64,000 nucleotides of DNA from contig JANFAH010000015.1 of NCBI GenBank assembly GCA_024663395.1, forward strand, positions 496,001 through 560,000, given 5' to 3'. Positions 35,176 through 45,800 of the stretch are shown piece after piece; positions within the stretch are counted from its first letter, which is position 1; the number at the start of each line of letters is the position of its first letter. Made by a program: the position numbers and the translations under genes. This stretch comes from Pisolithus tinctorius. Lineage: Eukaryota > Basidiomycota > Agaricomycetes > Boletales > Pisolithaceae. The notes below the pieces were generated by a model, which was given only the letters and a program-made list of their open reading frames with translations, ran no database searches and had not been told where the DNA came from.

Positions 35176-38129
35176 GGGGCGAGGAAGGGAACAAGCTTGG
35201 GAAAGTGGCTGTGCAAGGGCTACCCCTCACGCTAGCAGATTCTTTCTTTCTGAAAAGAAACCCATGCGTATACCACATTTCGAGTGAGGTAGTTGCGTAA
35301 TCGCCCAACATAACTGGTAGGTATAGTGAAGACGTAGAGAAACCTGGCAGTGGTGTAAACGAAGGAGAAATCATGCAGGGATATAACAATGAACAGGGGC
35401 GGGAGGTACCGGAAACTGGCGCGACTTAACTGAGGCAGATCAGCGAACGTGTGATGCCGCATAAGGTTCCGCTTCGCCCCATCTCTGATCCCGCGGACTG
35501 TGGGGGCTCCGGACGTAGTGGAAGCCAGGGCGGACAAGACCTAATCACTGGACGTTTACTGCTAACTAGTGAGCCTGCGATCTTGGACGCAGTCAAGACT
35601 CAACAGGGCCTTCGTAGCGATCACGTGAACATTAGATAATCTAAGACGCGTTCAGACTTACTAAGATTATTCCCCCTGTCTCTCTCGCTGCTCGTCTTCG
35701 ACCTTCGTCGTCTGGCATCCGAGCACTCGTCGTTCTCGCGCATATACTCGTTATTCCTTCGTTCTCCCGCCCACCTCCCTTTCACATCTTAGCGTGTTTG
35801 GTCGGTCTTGTGGCCTCTTCTCGTCTCCTTCCACTCGTCCGCTCTTACACGCTCAGAAAGCCGTGCCGCATCTTTCCGTGCACTCCTTTTGCGATTCCTC
35901 TCTTCTTCCGATCACGTGACCCCGCTTTTCTTCATCCCTTCGGCTTCTCTGTCACGTGACCCTCTCTAGTGCGCCCGCTGTCTCGGCATCTCGGCTCGCT
36001 CGCTCGAGTCGGCCTTGCGACACGCGGCTTTCCCCCCACACACTAGATCGCACTCACCTTGTGATCTACGAACTTACACTCCTATCTACATCTCTCTCTA
36101 GACTCTACCTCAGATCTCAGATTGTTCATCCTTTATTTCAGTTCTATATCACTGTCTCTTGTGGTTCACCTAGCTACGAAGGGTCTGCATCCTCTGCACG
36201 TTATCAGATTAAACGACTTGGCAACCCGACGAGAATGACGTCAGGCCATCCAGCTCACACAAACGACTGGACACTACTCAAAACGTCCGAATAACTGTGC
36301 TGTATAACTTGGACTGACTTAATACCATGCATATGATTGTGCTCTCAGTCGCTCAGTGCATGCCTCCAGCCCTGCTGGTATGCTGCGCACCACTAGCGTC
36401 AGGTTGTGTGGGTCCAACCGTGCCAGCCATAGTCAGCAGCATGCTGCGGGAGCGTGGAGAATGGTTCATGAAGTTGGCATGTCAGCTCGCCCAAGTCTCC
36501 TGATCCGAAGTGTCCGCCACCCGTCTCTGCCAGTGCGTGTGGTTCAGAGTTCCACAGGGAATTCCCCTGTAGGACAGATTCAGGGTAGCCCTATAACAAC
36601 GATCTCCCTAATTCGGGTTTAGTAGTGCCGCCCGCGAAATGTATCCGCCTCTCTGCCCACTCGGGGAGACTGGTGGTCAAGGCGGTGCTGTCCTGTGGGC
36701 GTCCAGTGCGAATCGTGGACCCACAATAATTTACCACCAAGCAACGAAGAACGTGGATCAAATTCACAGGGACACCAACTCCGCATAACCAGATATGTAC
36801 ACTCTGGCTTATCACCAAATACGTCGCATTCAGTATGTCGTGCTACAGTTGTTTTCAGATACAGTTGCCGATACCCAGCAATTATCAAGGGGATTCACAG
36901 TTCACCATCATGGCGTGCGTAAATCAGTTCAGCAAACACAGGTTGGGTCATCGGGGATACCGCATCCGAGTCATGCATACCTGAGAATCACCGGTGTGTG
37001 ATTAGTAGCAACACGCCCGAGTTCCCTCGGCGTAACTTAAGGTTTCATTTCCGGGAAACGTACAGCGATGCTCACTTTGACATGGTGACTGAAGTAAGAG
37101 TAAAGTCAGAAGCACAGAGGGTGTGGACGAAAGACGTGGGGATGATTCGGAGACAGCACAGTGCGGCGCCCGGCCTCAGTGGGGGTTAAGCTGTAGAAAG
37201 AGAAGTTATCGTCTCCGTCCTCAGCGCATGGGCTTCTTCTAACGGCCACAGCATTGCATTGTCGTAGCAGGCCTGCGGGTCAGCACAAAAAAGGGCCTTG
37301 ATAACTATGGTCATATCAACACATCCGTGCTTCCACCAGGCTATCTAGAAATCATAGCGCCAGATTGGTACTTGTGCGGAGCTAAATTCAGAAATCAAGT
37401 GACTGCTCGTCCGTTCATTCCCCGGCGTATTCGAATACTTTAATCGAGGCTTCTTGATATCAATGTAGTTGCCGTCATAGCTTCCCTCCTCCCAAACGGG
37501 CTAAGTGCAAAGGCGTGCCCATCATGCGTTACTGTAAAGAGGTTAGATGAAATTGTTGTGATAGAGAGAAACTGTGATCAACTGCCCAGGCTGAAGTCGG
37601 ATCTTGTCTCGCAACGACAGGATATTCGGGACATCAAAGTTCCCACTCCAGACGTCTGTGTCAGGGTCTCATACTCCTGACAAGCCAGGGTAGAGAGATG
37701 GCATCACAACGATGAAGGTGCAGCCCAAAATTGACCACAACGCAAGATCGCTTATTCAATTTACGGTAAAGATACGCTGGTCGAGCACAACCACCTAGCC
37801 ATCATGATAACCGAGCGTTGCAAGTCCCCAGTTGGCCAGAATAGATAGAACACCGCATGCCACCACGCTCGAAGTGAGAGAGTGAGAGAGAAAACGATTC
37901 GGTCTGGGTTGGCTCCTGTAAGGGGGTACTCGAGCCGCGTTGTTCGCGTTCCGCACTGGCGCTCCCCAACCATATTCGCCGCAATCAGTGGGAAGAAGCG
38001 GAACGATCCATAGTCGTACCGGAAGAGCAACAACCCCATTCTATCAACGCCGTCTCCGCCGACAGTTATCGCACATGGGGTGTAACTAGACTTCAAACGG
38101 AAGAACGTCGGATCATTCTTCCCCAGAGC
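35176..38129. other. Non-coding part of duplication copy A
   Basis: No gene recognised in about 3 kb. A pyrimidine-rich block (35650-36130) with several CACGTGA-type sites lies in the copy-A-specific insert. Its CT-rich 3' half resembles an LTR, but no ends could be fixed. Confidence 0.4.
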
Positions 38130-38960
38130 TCAAAGCGGGACAAGAGCCCCTTCCCCGTTACCCGCTGAAAAGACGGGACCGAGAGAAAAATTGATCACTA
38201 TCAAGGATCGCCGCCAGACAATTTTGTCAACCCGCTCCACAAAATCGAGAGTACACGGTATGTCTTGCAGACCCAAGTTACCACGAGTGCATGGCGACAG
38301 CTTGGAAGGTGCAGAATCAAAATTTCCAGAAAGCAAAAGAGACAGGCGAGCGTTCGTCATACTTGCGAAGGCCTATCCAGGAGTTTACGGTCATACACAT
38401 ATTATCACGTGCAAAGAGAGCATCCCTACAGTCAATGCTCGTTTGCCTCTTCCTCAGAGAGCCGAGTGATCTCAGCGCCGAGATTGTCATCACCACCTTG
38501 CGTTGGGTCATGATTGGAACCTCCTCCGATGGCGATCTGGAATCTATTTTCCGCTCCAATCCGCACGGCGGTGCCCAGTACTCGTAGATCAGATGGAGAA
38601 GTAGCGTCTTTCAATTGGGCTTCGTTTCCCACCTTCTGTATCATTTTCTGTTCCGATCCTCCGAGTTTCTTCCCTTTCCCCATCCTCTTCACGACCAGCT
38701 TTCGCAATTCGTCATACTGCCGATGAAGAGTGCGCCATTCAACTGATCGAATGAAAAAAGGCGTGGTCAGAACATCGCGAAACTGTGAGGCATTATTTGA
38801 GTGAGCTGCGTTGTCTATGTCAGGATACATATCCGTTTCTGTTCGGTCGGTGGAAGTAACGGGAGGTAGCAGCATGGGCTGAGGGCGTCGGTATCGATGG
38901 AGACGTCAGAGCAGCACTTCTCGACGTTTCGGTAGTGTGATGCAGATTTCGATTTCGCGA
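38130..38960 (-). pseudogene. Truncated copy of the coiled-coil gene at 52197-53455
   Basis: Exons 2 and 3 of the paralogue are recognisable (WRTLHRQYDELRKLVVKRMG, GKGKKLGGSEQKM, SKLSPCTRGNLGLQD, LDFVERVDKIVWRRS). Nearly all of exon 1 is missing: the sequence jumps from GGAAGTAACGGGAGG to GAGGGCGTCGGTATCG near 38865-38890. A short deletion also removes the paralogue's ALDSAHDE region. The gene is therefore dead in copy A. Confidence 0.7.
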
Positions 38961-39309
38961 AAGTCAGTAACTGACTAGTAGAGCGTGGGTGACATCTACA
39001 CCTGATCAAACTTGTTGTGTCGGTTCAGGATCAAGAGTCACTAGCTGCAACGTCGCTGGTTGAACCCAGCTCCGAAGTCCGCAAGCCGTTTCATGAACCA
39101 CGTGAGGATGACCCAACAGATCTTGTAAAAGTAGCAAAGGCTAATTTTATTAGAGCTACTAAACCAGGATGTACGTGCATATAGAACAAGTGGTTTTACA
39201 CAGGAGAGGTTACTGAGACTGTTGTCATGTAGAGCGGCACAAGAAAAACGACCGATAAAGGACGAAAGGGAAGACAAACCCAGCTGAGCACATCTCCCCC
39301 ACATGCGCG

Positions 39310-40247
39310 TCACAGGATTCTCGAGACCTTCGCCCGAATGTTCTTAGAAGTGATGTTGGTTCCGAGTCCCGAGATGACAATCTCGTTCTCTGCAGCAACC
39401 CTCCTCAACTCTACATCTAGCTGCTGTAGGAGAATTGGCACACGGAATGGCTGCCCAAGGCGAGCGATCATCTGTAGCGCCCAAGTACACTCGTCAACCT
39501 GAAACGCGGGGTCAGTATGTAAAGGCACAACTCCATCAGATCCAGGGTCGCGATCTGAATCCGAATCAGACACAGACTCAGAATCCTACTCACCTTCCCA
39601 TGTAACTCCACTACTCGGACCTCGGATATGACGAATCGATGGGTGAGCGAAGACGAATTTCTATGGCCCCGAGTAGTGGGAGATCGTCTGCAGTCGTAAA
39701 CTCTATACCAAATCTGGATATCCTGGAATGATATAGCTTCTCATTGCTTCCACGTAGCCCCTGTATAACGAGTCTCCGGGCAGAGAAGACAGTGCCTGGA
39801 AGATGTAGACGTCGGGTCGCAAAATGGGCAGGTGGAAGAAAGTTGATCTGATTATAGATACTCAAGGCTTCTAAGGAGTTCGGCCGTAAACGGAGAAGGA
39901 AGCTCGCATGCAACCATTGTATAACGATGACTTCCTTGACCATGCAAGGACGGTGACTTTGTCAGAGCGAGTTATAATCTCCTCTTGGGTATGTCCAAGA
40001 GCATCAGCTCCTTCTCCATAGTGAGGCCTGGGATCGGATTTGAATAAGAGATGAGAGAGTAAGCGACGTCTTCTTCGACCGTCACACTGTGCGTCGGGGC
40101 GAGACGAAGTTTCTCGCACACCCCGAGATTGTCTGGAGAGAATGAAACGATGGTTCCGCGGAAACCCCAGCAGCACCTGCTAGCTCTCGCGTGAGCTCCG
40201 GGGATTGTTTGTGGTTTGCGCCAGTACCGCTGAGATATGGCTTCCAT
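39310..40247 (-). pseudogene. HET (heterokaryon incompatibility)-like gene, broken
   Basis: Fragments in successive frames read LAPTHSVTVEEDVAYSLI, then HYGEGADALGHTQEEIITRS and VTVLAW. Next come LEALSIYNQINFLPPAHFA with RRLHLPGTVFSARRL, then VDECTWALQMIARLGQPF and ENEIVISGLGTN. The EDVAYSL...YGEG...A...LQEEI order is the conserved core of HET-domain proteins, which control vegetative incompatibility and cell death. At least one frame change occurs around 40010-40040, and the N-terminal HET block is missing. The Copia insertion at 40357 lies just upstream of the remaining 5' end, but the gene seems to have been truncated before that. Confidence 0.55.
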
Positions 40248-40356
40248 TCGGAATCATAGAAAAAGATGAGTTACGGTGAGAGACTCTCGCAACGTTCGCG
40301 ATCGTGTCATCCATAAGTTATGTGTAAGGTCCCCAGGCTTGGACGGATGTGCTACG

Positions 40357-40729
40357 TGTTGGAATTACTTCCGACATCTAGACACATCTAGACAAACTCG
40401 TGTATCAACACGAGGTACGTCACATGACTAGAATCAGTCATCAGCTCCACTATGACGTCACCTATGATGTCATTGTTCCATGACATTCTATGTAGTTCTT
40501 TACTATACATAGTAGGTACTTTCCTTATGCGTCCATGGTCTGTGCGCAGTCCTACATGTATATAAACCTGAGCATTTCTGCTCAAGGTCCCTATCGAATT
40601 CCACATTCGTTCTATCTCTCACAGAGCCCCACTCACACTCAGAACTACTTCGTCAAATCTACGCTTTACCTGATATAAGGCAAGTGTTCCTGCCTGCTCT
40701 TTTATTGCTCCCCGTTCCTCTGTGCAATA
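40357..40729 (+). repeat. 5' LTR of the Copia element (373 bp)
   Basis: Begins TGTTGGAATT and ends GCAATA. TATATAAA lies at 40559-40566. Its end was fixed by the CTACG target duplication. Confidence 0.92.
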
Positions 40730-40742
40730 GGTTATGAGCCCC
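40730..40742 (+). other. Primer binding site matching the anticodon arm of initiator tRNA-Met
   Basis: GGTTATGAGCCCC starts at the first base after the LTR. Its complement GGGCTCATAACC is the anticodon stem-loop (CAT anticodon) of eukaryotic initiator tRNA-Met. This is the half-tRNA priming known from Drosophila copia. Confidence 0.7.
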
Positions 40743-40808
40743 GCCTTCTAGGCGTGTGGTTATTTACTTTATCTGCATAGTGCTGTCACTGCCGACGGGC
40801 AAACACCT

Positions 40809-41333
40809 ATGGATAGAGTAGGCCTAGATGCGCTAGGGTGGAGCGTAGTCACTTTCGTTGTGTCCGTTCTTTTGGGCTGTTATCAGTCCATTTTCATTGT
40901 TTATTATGGAGCATTTGGCGTGGGCGACTTGAACAGGCTTTTCGTGGCTTCAACGGCCTTCTGGATGACGTTCCTTGGTCTTCCTACCTGGCTATGGCTT
41001 TATCAAAACTATGTTGCTAGAGTAGAGCATCAAGAGCTCCTCGCACTACTTAATGCCTTCAATGACGTTAATCGTCTTCGTCGCCGTATGCTACCTCCTC
41101 CACCGCCTCATTACTTACACTTTCACATCCCCGACGTCGATCGAGACGCCGATTTAGATCCCGTACCTCTGTATACCGAAGAGGGTGCTGCGGATCCTCC
41201 GCCTCCTCAACGGGTTCCGACTCCTCTTCCTGAGGAAGTCGAACAGATGAACGAGGCTCTCGCTGGCATTGCCATCGCTGAGAACCACGATCTCGCGGTC
41301 AATCCTGACCTCGCCGAGTTCGATCTTCTTTAA
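40809..41333 (+). CDS. Copia accessory ORF 1: predicted two-pass membrane protein
   Basis: A 174-aa protein, first ORF after the LTR, 79 nt from the PBS start. Two hydrophobic segments (about residues 10-34, SVVTFVVSVLLGCYQSIFIV, and about 44-64, LFVASTAFWMTFLGLPTWLW) are followed by a basic RRRM. A Pro- and acid-rich tail follows (RMLPPPPPHY, DPVPLYTEEG, DPPPPQRVPTPLPEE). I do not recognise a family. It is intact, starts with ATG and ends TAA, and sits upstream of gag. Env-like ORFs of other Copia elements lie downstream of pol instead. Possible roles (particle assembly at membranes, envelope-like) are inference only. Confidence 0.7.
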   Translation: MDRVGLDALGWSVVTFVVSVLLGCYQSIFIVYYGAFGVGDLNRLFVASTAFWMTFLGLPTWLWLYQNYVARVEHQELLALLNAFNDVNRLRRRMLPPPPPHYLHFHIPDVDRDADLDPVPLYTEEGAADPPPPQRVPTPLPEEVEQMNEALAGIAIAENHDLAVNPDLAEFDLL

Positions 41334-41382
41334 TCGTTCATCTGTCAAAATATTTATTACGGGAACTAATCGACTCTAAAGA

Positions 41383-42357
41383 ATGTCTCTCGTCGTCGCA
41401 AAACGTGTTGAAACTCAAATCGCTGAACACCGTGACGGGATGTATGAGGATGGTAACTGGAGGAAGTATTTTGTAAAAGAGACCATAGAGTATATTGAGG
41501 GTCTATACGTTCGAGACTGTGCTACTTGGAGGGAGGCGGTTCCTTCAACTATGTCATACTTCAAGAAACCGCCTACTACGGCTTTCGTACCCATCTCGAC
41601 TCTCGAAACTTCTTGGGAAGTCATGCCATCTTTCCCCGGCATCGACTCTCCTTATTTCTGCCCTGGTCTACACGTCGCTGCCCACGGATATTTCGTTGAC
41701 TTTGCTCCGAAATATTCTTATCAATCCTCGCCTCACGCAATCGCTAACTTCAACGGTTGCGATCTCCCTTCAGTTACCTATGAAGATCCTGCGCTCTTCA
41801 CCGTTCCCGCGACAACCATCACGCACGACACCTTTGTGTACGTCTACTACAACGCCCATCCCCTCTACGGTCCCGAGTTCTGCGGGCTCATCCCGCCTCT
41901 TCGGGTTTGGCACGAGCATCTTGAGTGCCATTTCCGAGGAATTTGGGCTGACGGATCCACCGATATTCGGTGCATCCCACGATGGTTCCGCGAAAGAAGA
42001 AGAAGCGGAGATAGATTTGACGCAGGACTTTTCGCCTTTACTAGGGAGCTTAAGAAACAAGGCGATATGGGCACCAGCATCCGATATTCGGAGTCTAGTA
42101 GACATCTTGGGTGGATTGACGGAGCCGGTCACAGACAGTTCGCTTACTGGCCGTCAAAAGAAGATATTCTTCGAGACCTCGAATGTACCATTCAGGCGGG
42201 TACTTTCGACTATTTCACGCAACCGCGAAGCCGCCTCCAACCTTCCACTGCTCTTGGAAGAGCTCGCCAGTCTCGAGCCATTAGATCATCACTTTCCTCT
42301 TCCCGGTACAATGGACGTACCGTACGCATCTGGAGGCCAGTACCTCGAGAGAGTTGA
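41383..42357 (+). CDS. Copia accessory ORF 2, first frame
   Basis: An ATG 49 nt after accessory ORF 1 opens a 324-codon frame (MSLVVAKRVETQIAEHRDGM). The first about 170-200 residues look like real protein, rich in Tyr, Phe and Pro (for example SYFKKPPTTAFVPISTLET and FVYVYYNAHPLYGPEF). From about 41900 on this frame becomes Arg/Ser-rich and looks like a shadow. The frame one base forward (next entry) then looks coding. A +1 shift or a small intron may join the two. No known domain was recognised. Confidence 0.6.
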   Translation: MSLVVAKRVETQIAEHRDGMYEDGNWRKYFVKETIEYIEGLYVRDCATWREAVPSTMSYFKKPPTTAFVPISTLETSWEVMPSFPGIDSPYFCPGLHVAAHGYFVDFAPKYSYQSSPHAIANFNGCDLPSVTYEDPALFTVPATTITHDTFVYVYYNAHPLYGPEFCGLIPPLRVWHEHLECHFRGIWADGSTDIRCIPRWFRERRRSGDRFDAGLFAFTRELKKQGDMGTSIRYSESSRHLGWIDGAGHRQFAYWPSKEDILRDLECTIQAGTFDYFTQPRSRLQPSTALGRARQSRAIRSSLSSSRYNGRTVRIWRPVPRES

Positions 42358-42805
42358 TGATTGTGCGATTGACGAGTCGTATAATATTCTTGATATCATT
42401 GTAAATTCTAAATGTCCTGGTTTTCGCAATACTGGCTGTTTTCTGATTCCATATAGTTGCAAAACTTATTTTCTTGGCTACACTGGCTTTGAAGAACCTC
42501 TTCACGATTGCCAGTGGGAATTCTTTGGGTATCATTATTTTGAACCCTTAGATTTCGAATGCCTTGAAAGCAACAACTCTCGCATCCCTCTATGGAGATT
42601 CGCTGAGAGAGGAATCACACCAGTAAAAACCTGGAGAAACCCTTGTCCGCACATTCAAAAACCTCGTAGAAAACGCCTATCAAAGTCCGCTAGAGCATCT
42701 GCTCGCAACCCACGATCCAAACCACATTTATTAAATCCTCCTTCTCACCGAGTCCATCCACGAGAATCGTTTTTATACGATCATCTAATCCTCGACCTCT
42801 ACTAG
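41495..42805 (+). CDS. Copia accessory ORF 2, second (+1) frame
   Basis: Open over 436 codons, but protein-like only from about 41890: ISEEFGLTDPPIFGAS, EEEAEIDLTQDFSPLLGSL and SLVDILGGLTEPVTD. Then comes a Cys/aromatic-rich region (DIIVNSKCPG, CKTYFLGYTGF, CQWEFFGYHYFEPLDFEC) and a very basic tail (PRRKRLSKSARASARNPRSK), which may bind nucleic acid. It ends TAG at 42803-42805, one base before the gag ATG. The element is otherwise pristine, so decay is an unlikely reason for the frame change. Programmed +1 frameshifting or splicing is more plausible, but the site was not located. Confidence 0.55.
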   Translation: MRVYTFETVLLGGRRFLQLCHTSRNRLLRLSYPSRLSKLLGKSCHLSPASTLLISALVYTSLPTDISLTLLRNILINPRLTQSLTSTVAISLQLPMKILRSSPFPRQPSRTTPLCTSTTTPIPSTVPSSAGSSRLFGFGTSILSAISEEFGLTDPPIFGASHDGSAKEEEAEIDLTQDFSPLLGSLRNKAIWAPASDIRSLVDILGGLTEPVTDSSLTGRQKKIFFETSNVPFRRVLSTISRNREAASNLPLLLEELASLEPLDHHFPLPGTMDVPYASGGQYLERVDDCAIDESYNILDIIVNSKCPGFRNTGCFLIPYSCKTYFLGYTGFEEPLHDCQWEFFGYHYFEPLDFECLESNNSRIPLWRFAERGITPVKTWRNPCPHIQKPRRKRLSKSARASARNPRSKPHLLNPPSHRVHPRESFLYDHLILDLY

Positions 42806-42806
42806 A

Positions 42807-45800
42807 ATGTCTTCTGACGGTCTTGGAAAACAAATCCCAAAACTCTCTGGACTTAACTATGCCTCTTGGTTGGTTCTTATGAAAGCCTATTTCCAGACCC
42901 TTGGTATCTGGAACATCGTAAAAGGAGATCTCGCACGACCTGCTGCGGGAGATCCACAGGAAGCTGCATGGATTACCTCTGATGCTCGCGCACAAGGAAT
43001 CCTTACCCTCTACTGTGATCCTATGATCGCAATGTCCATCGAATCCAAGGACACTGCGAAACTAAAATGGGACGACCTTAAAGCTAAATATGGAGAGCCA
43101 AGCGCCATGACGACTTTCATGGAATTTCAAAGGTTGATCCGAATCCAGATCAAACCTAAAGATGATATCATGGCGAAAATCGCCGAAATCTCCATGATCA
43201 TGGCTGCTATTCAGGGTCAAGGCATTGACCTCAACAACAAAATCAAAGCTCTCATACTCGTCCATTCTATGTCACAGGCTTGGGAACAAGCTCCTGTCAA
43301 TATTCTATCATCTATTGCGGCGGACCAACTCGGTCCTGACACAGTCATTCCACGGATGAAAGAAGTATGGTCGCATAAATCAGGCAAAACCATGCTTCCA
43401 CAACAAGAAAAAGCGTCTACCTCTGGTACACAGGTCAAGCAGGAGTCCAATACACTCCTTGCTCGAATGAATAAACCACCGCTATGTAATATTTGCCATG
43501 GTTCACACAATACTCAAGATCATCGGGGAGGGGGGTCTTCCTCTTCTCGTGGTCGCGGATCAAACCGAGGTCGTGGAGGTTCTCGACGTGGACGTGGAGG
43601 TTACACTCCTTACCCACAAAATAATAATCAGCAACAATCTTCTGGTTCTAGTAATCAAAGAAATCAGAACAGACGTCGTGGAAAAGGCAAAGGCAAAGCT
43701 CGCGCTAATGCTGTTGAGCTTGAGGGAGCTGAAGCCAACTTCGCTCACCTCGAGGAAATTCCTGAGGATTCTCAGGAATATTACTCCAATGAAACCCGCT
43801 ACCATCCTGGAGCAGAAATGCCTTACACCGCTGATGCTGCTGAAAATTTCGATGTTGATATATGCGCCATCGAATTTAACCGAGAACAACCTCGTGAGGA
43901 AACTCCCGAGTTTACTCCACCTGCTCCTATTGAGCAGGTTTATACCTCCGACCTTGGAACCTTTCTAGGTTCTCACACTATTATGGACTCTGAGTCCTAT
44001 GATCCCGACCTTTCCCAGCAAGATCTTGATATGGCTATGGAAGCTATAGGACAGTCTCAGTCCTATCCAGTTGACGGCTCGACTGGAGAGCTTGCCCCAT
44101 GGTATCTTGATGAGATCCAAGGCACTCTCGGAGAACGAGTTGAGTCAGTTAAAATTCGTGTCAACATTCCACGATCTAATTCACCCTGTACCTGTACAAT
44201 TTGTCTTCGAGCAGCAAACCGTCCAGTCCACTTGGATGTACCCCAACGGGAACCATCACAATGGACGAATGCGCACCCTGCACCGAGGCCGGTTCCCCTT
44301 CCCTCTCATGGGGAGAACCGGATATGTGATAGCCACACCGGCTGTTCCTCTGCAGGAGTGGCAAATTCCAATGTGGCTTGCTCAGACATGGTACAGATTG
44401 GGAATGTTGAGGATAATGGCGATCAGAATCCGGCGGGAAACCGGAATTCTAATAAGTCTTCCAGAAGACTTCGAAGACGTCATGTCCTTACTTTAAGCGA
44501 ATTTCATGCTTCCATACCAGATATAAAACCTGTAAAACCTTTACGCTTTTCTTTTTTCCGCAATCATCCTGATGTAGAATATGACCCTAACGACTCAGCC
44601 GCGGGATATTTCCCTGGCGAGTTCGACCGCAATGCTTACGATGCTTATGACTGCTATTTTTATGGCGCGTATCATTCAAAGAACCTACCCAAAGGCGAGT
44701 CCATTTGGATGTTAGACTCTGGAGCATCACATCATGTGACTCCATTTAAAACTGATTTTCTCACTTTTCGAGAATTCAAAAATCCTGCCATTGCTTCCAC
44801 CGCTGGAAGGGCACGGATAAATATACTAGGAGAAGGAACTGTGGTTATTCGCCTGGAAAACGGGCAAAATTTAACTCTCCATAATGTGGCATATAGCCCG
44901 CTTTTCTCAAAGCGCTTATGCTCACGCAATGCACTCCTTAAAAATGGGTATAGGAGTACCGCGACACTACAAAACGAAGTGATCCAAGCACCAAATGGCC
45001 GGATTGTACTTGAGGCTGCTTTAGCCTCACCTACTTCACCGTTACACTGGTTTGTGGGCGTACCGCTTCCACCTACCAATGCTTTTTCGGTCCTTTGCCC
45101 TTTGGTCAAGGAAATATCGCTAGAACAACTCTGGCATAATCGACTTGCACATCCGGCGAACAATATTCTTCGCCATCTTCGTCGATTGGGTCTTCCGGAA
45201 ATCTCTCTTACGGGGGAGACTTCTACCTGTAAAGGTTGTGCTCAGGGGAAATTATCTTCTGAAGCCTTCAAACCTTCCTGGAAACGAGCTACTAGACCTC
45301 TTGAATTGGTTCATGCCGACCTACTGGAACTACCAGTGGAATCTTACTTCCGCTCGAAGTATGTTCTAACACTATTGGATGACTACTCTTCCTTTGGCTT
45401 TTGCCTATACCTCCGTAATAAATCCGACACATATACCGCATTTGCCAACTGGCTTGTTTCTTCCCAAAATAGAACTGGCCAACATCTTGGCACGCTCCGT
45501 TCGGATCGAGGGGGAGAGTTTATGGGTCAACAATTTAAAGCGCTCCTCACTTCTCGTGGAGTCACCCATCAACTTTCCATTGCAGATCATCCTCAACAAA
45601 ATGGTCGAGCAGAGCGGTTTAACCGCACAATTCTTGAAAAATCTGGTACTCTCCGACACCATGCTTGTGTTCCAAAGCGGTTCTGGAACTTTGCTTTTGA
45701 TTGTGCACTTCACGTGTATAATCGAACACCACTAAAGCGGATTCTTTTTAAGACTCCTGCTGAACTGTTCCTAGGATCTGTCCCTGACATTTCCTACTTC

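Larger units (their letters stand above)
34425..39070 (+). repeat. Segmental duplication, copy A
   Basis: Diverged direct repeat of about 48750-53590. Matching landmarks in the same order are: the PPxY membrane gene, ACCACTAGCGTC (36390 and 49976), TAGTAGCAACA (37001 and 50558), CCTCCCAAACGGG (37487 and 51028) and GGCGAAAGTCAG-type sequence (38955 and 53475). Copy A contains about 0.7 kb that is absent from copy B (about 35560-36270). Confidence 0.75.

Noticed and set aside
40388..40606. 72-codon minus-strand ORF in the Copia LTR, repeated at 48235-48453
   Set aside because: Identity reflects the LTR pair; it overlaps the promoter and has no protein features.
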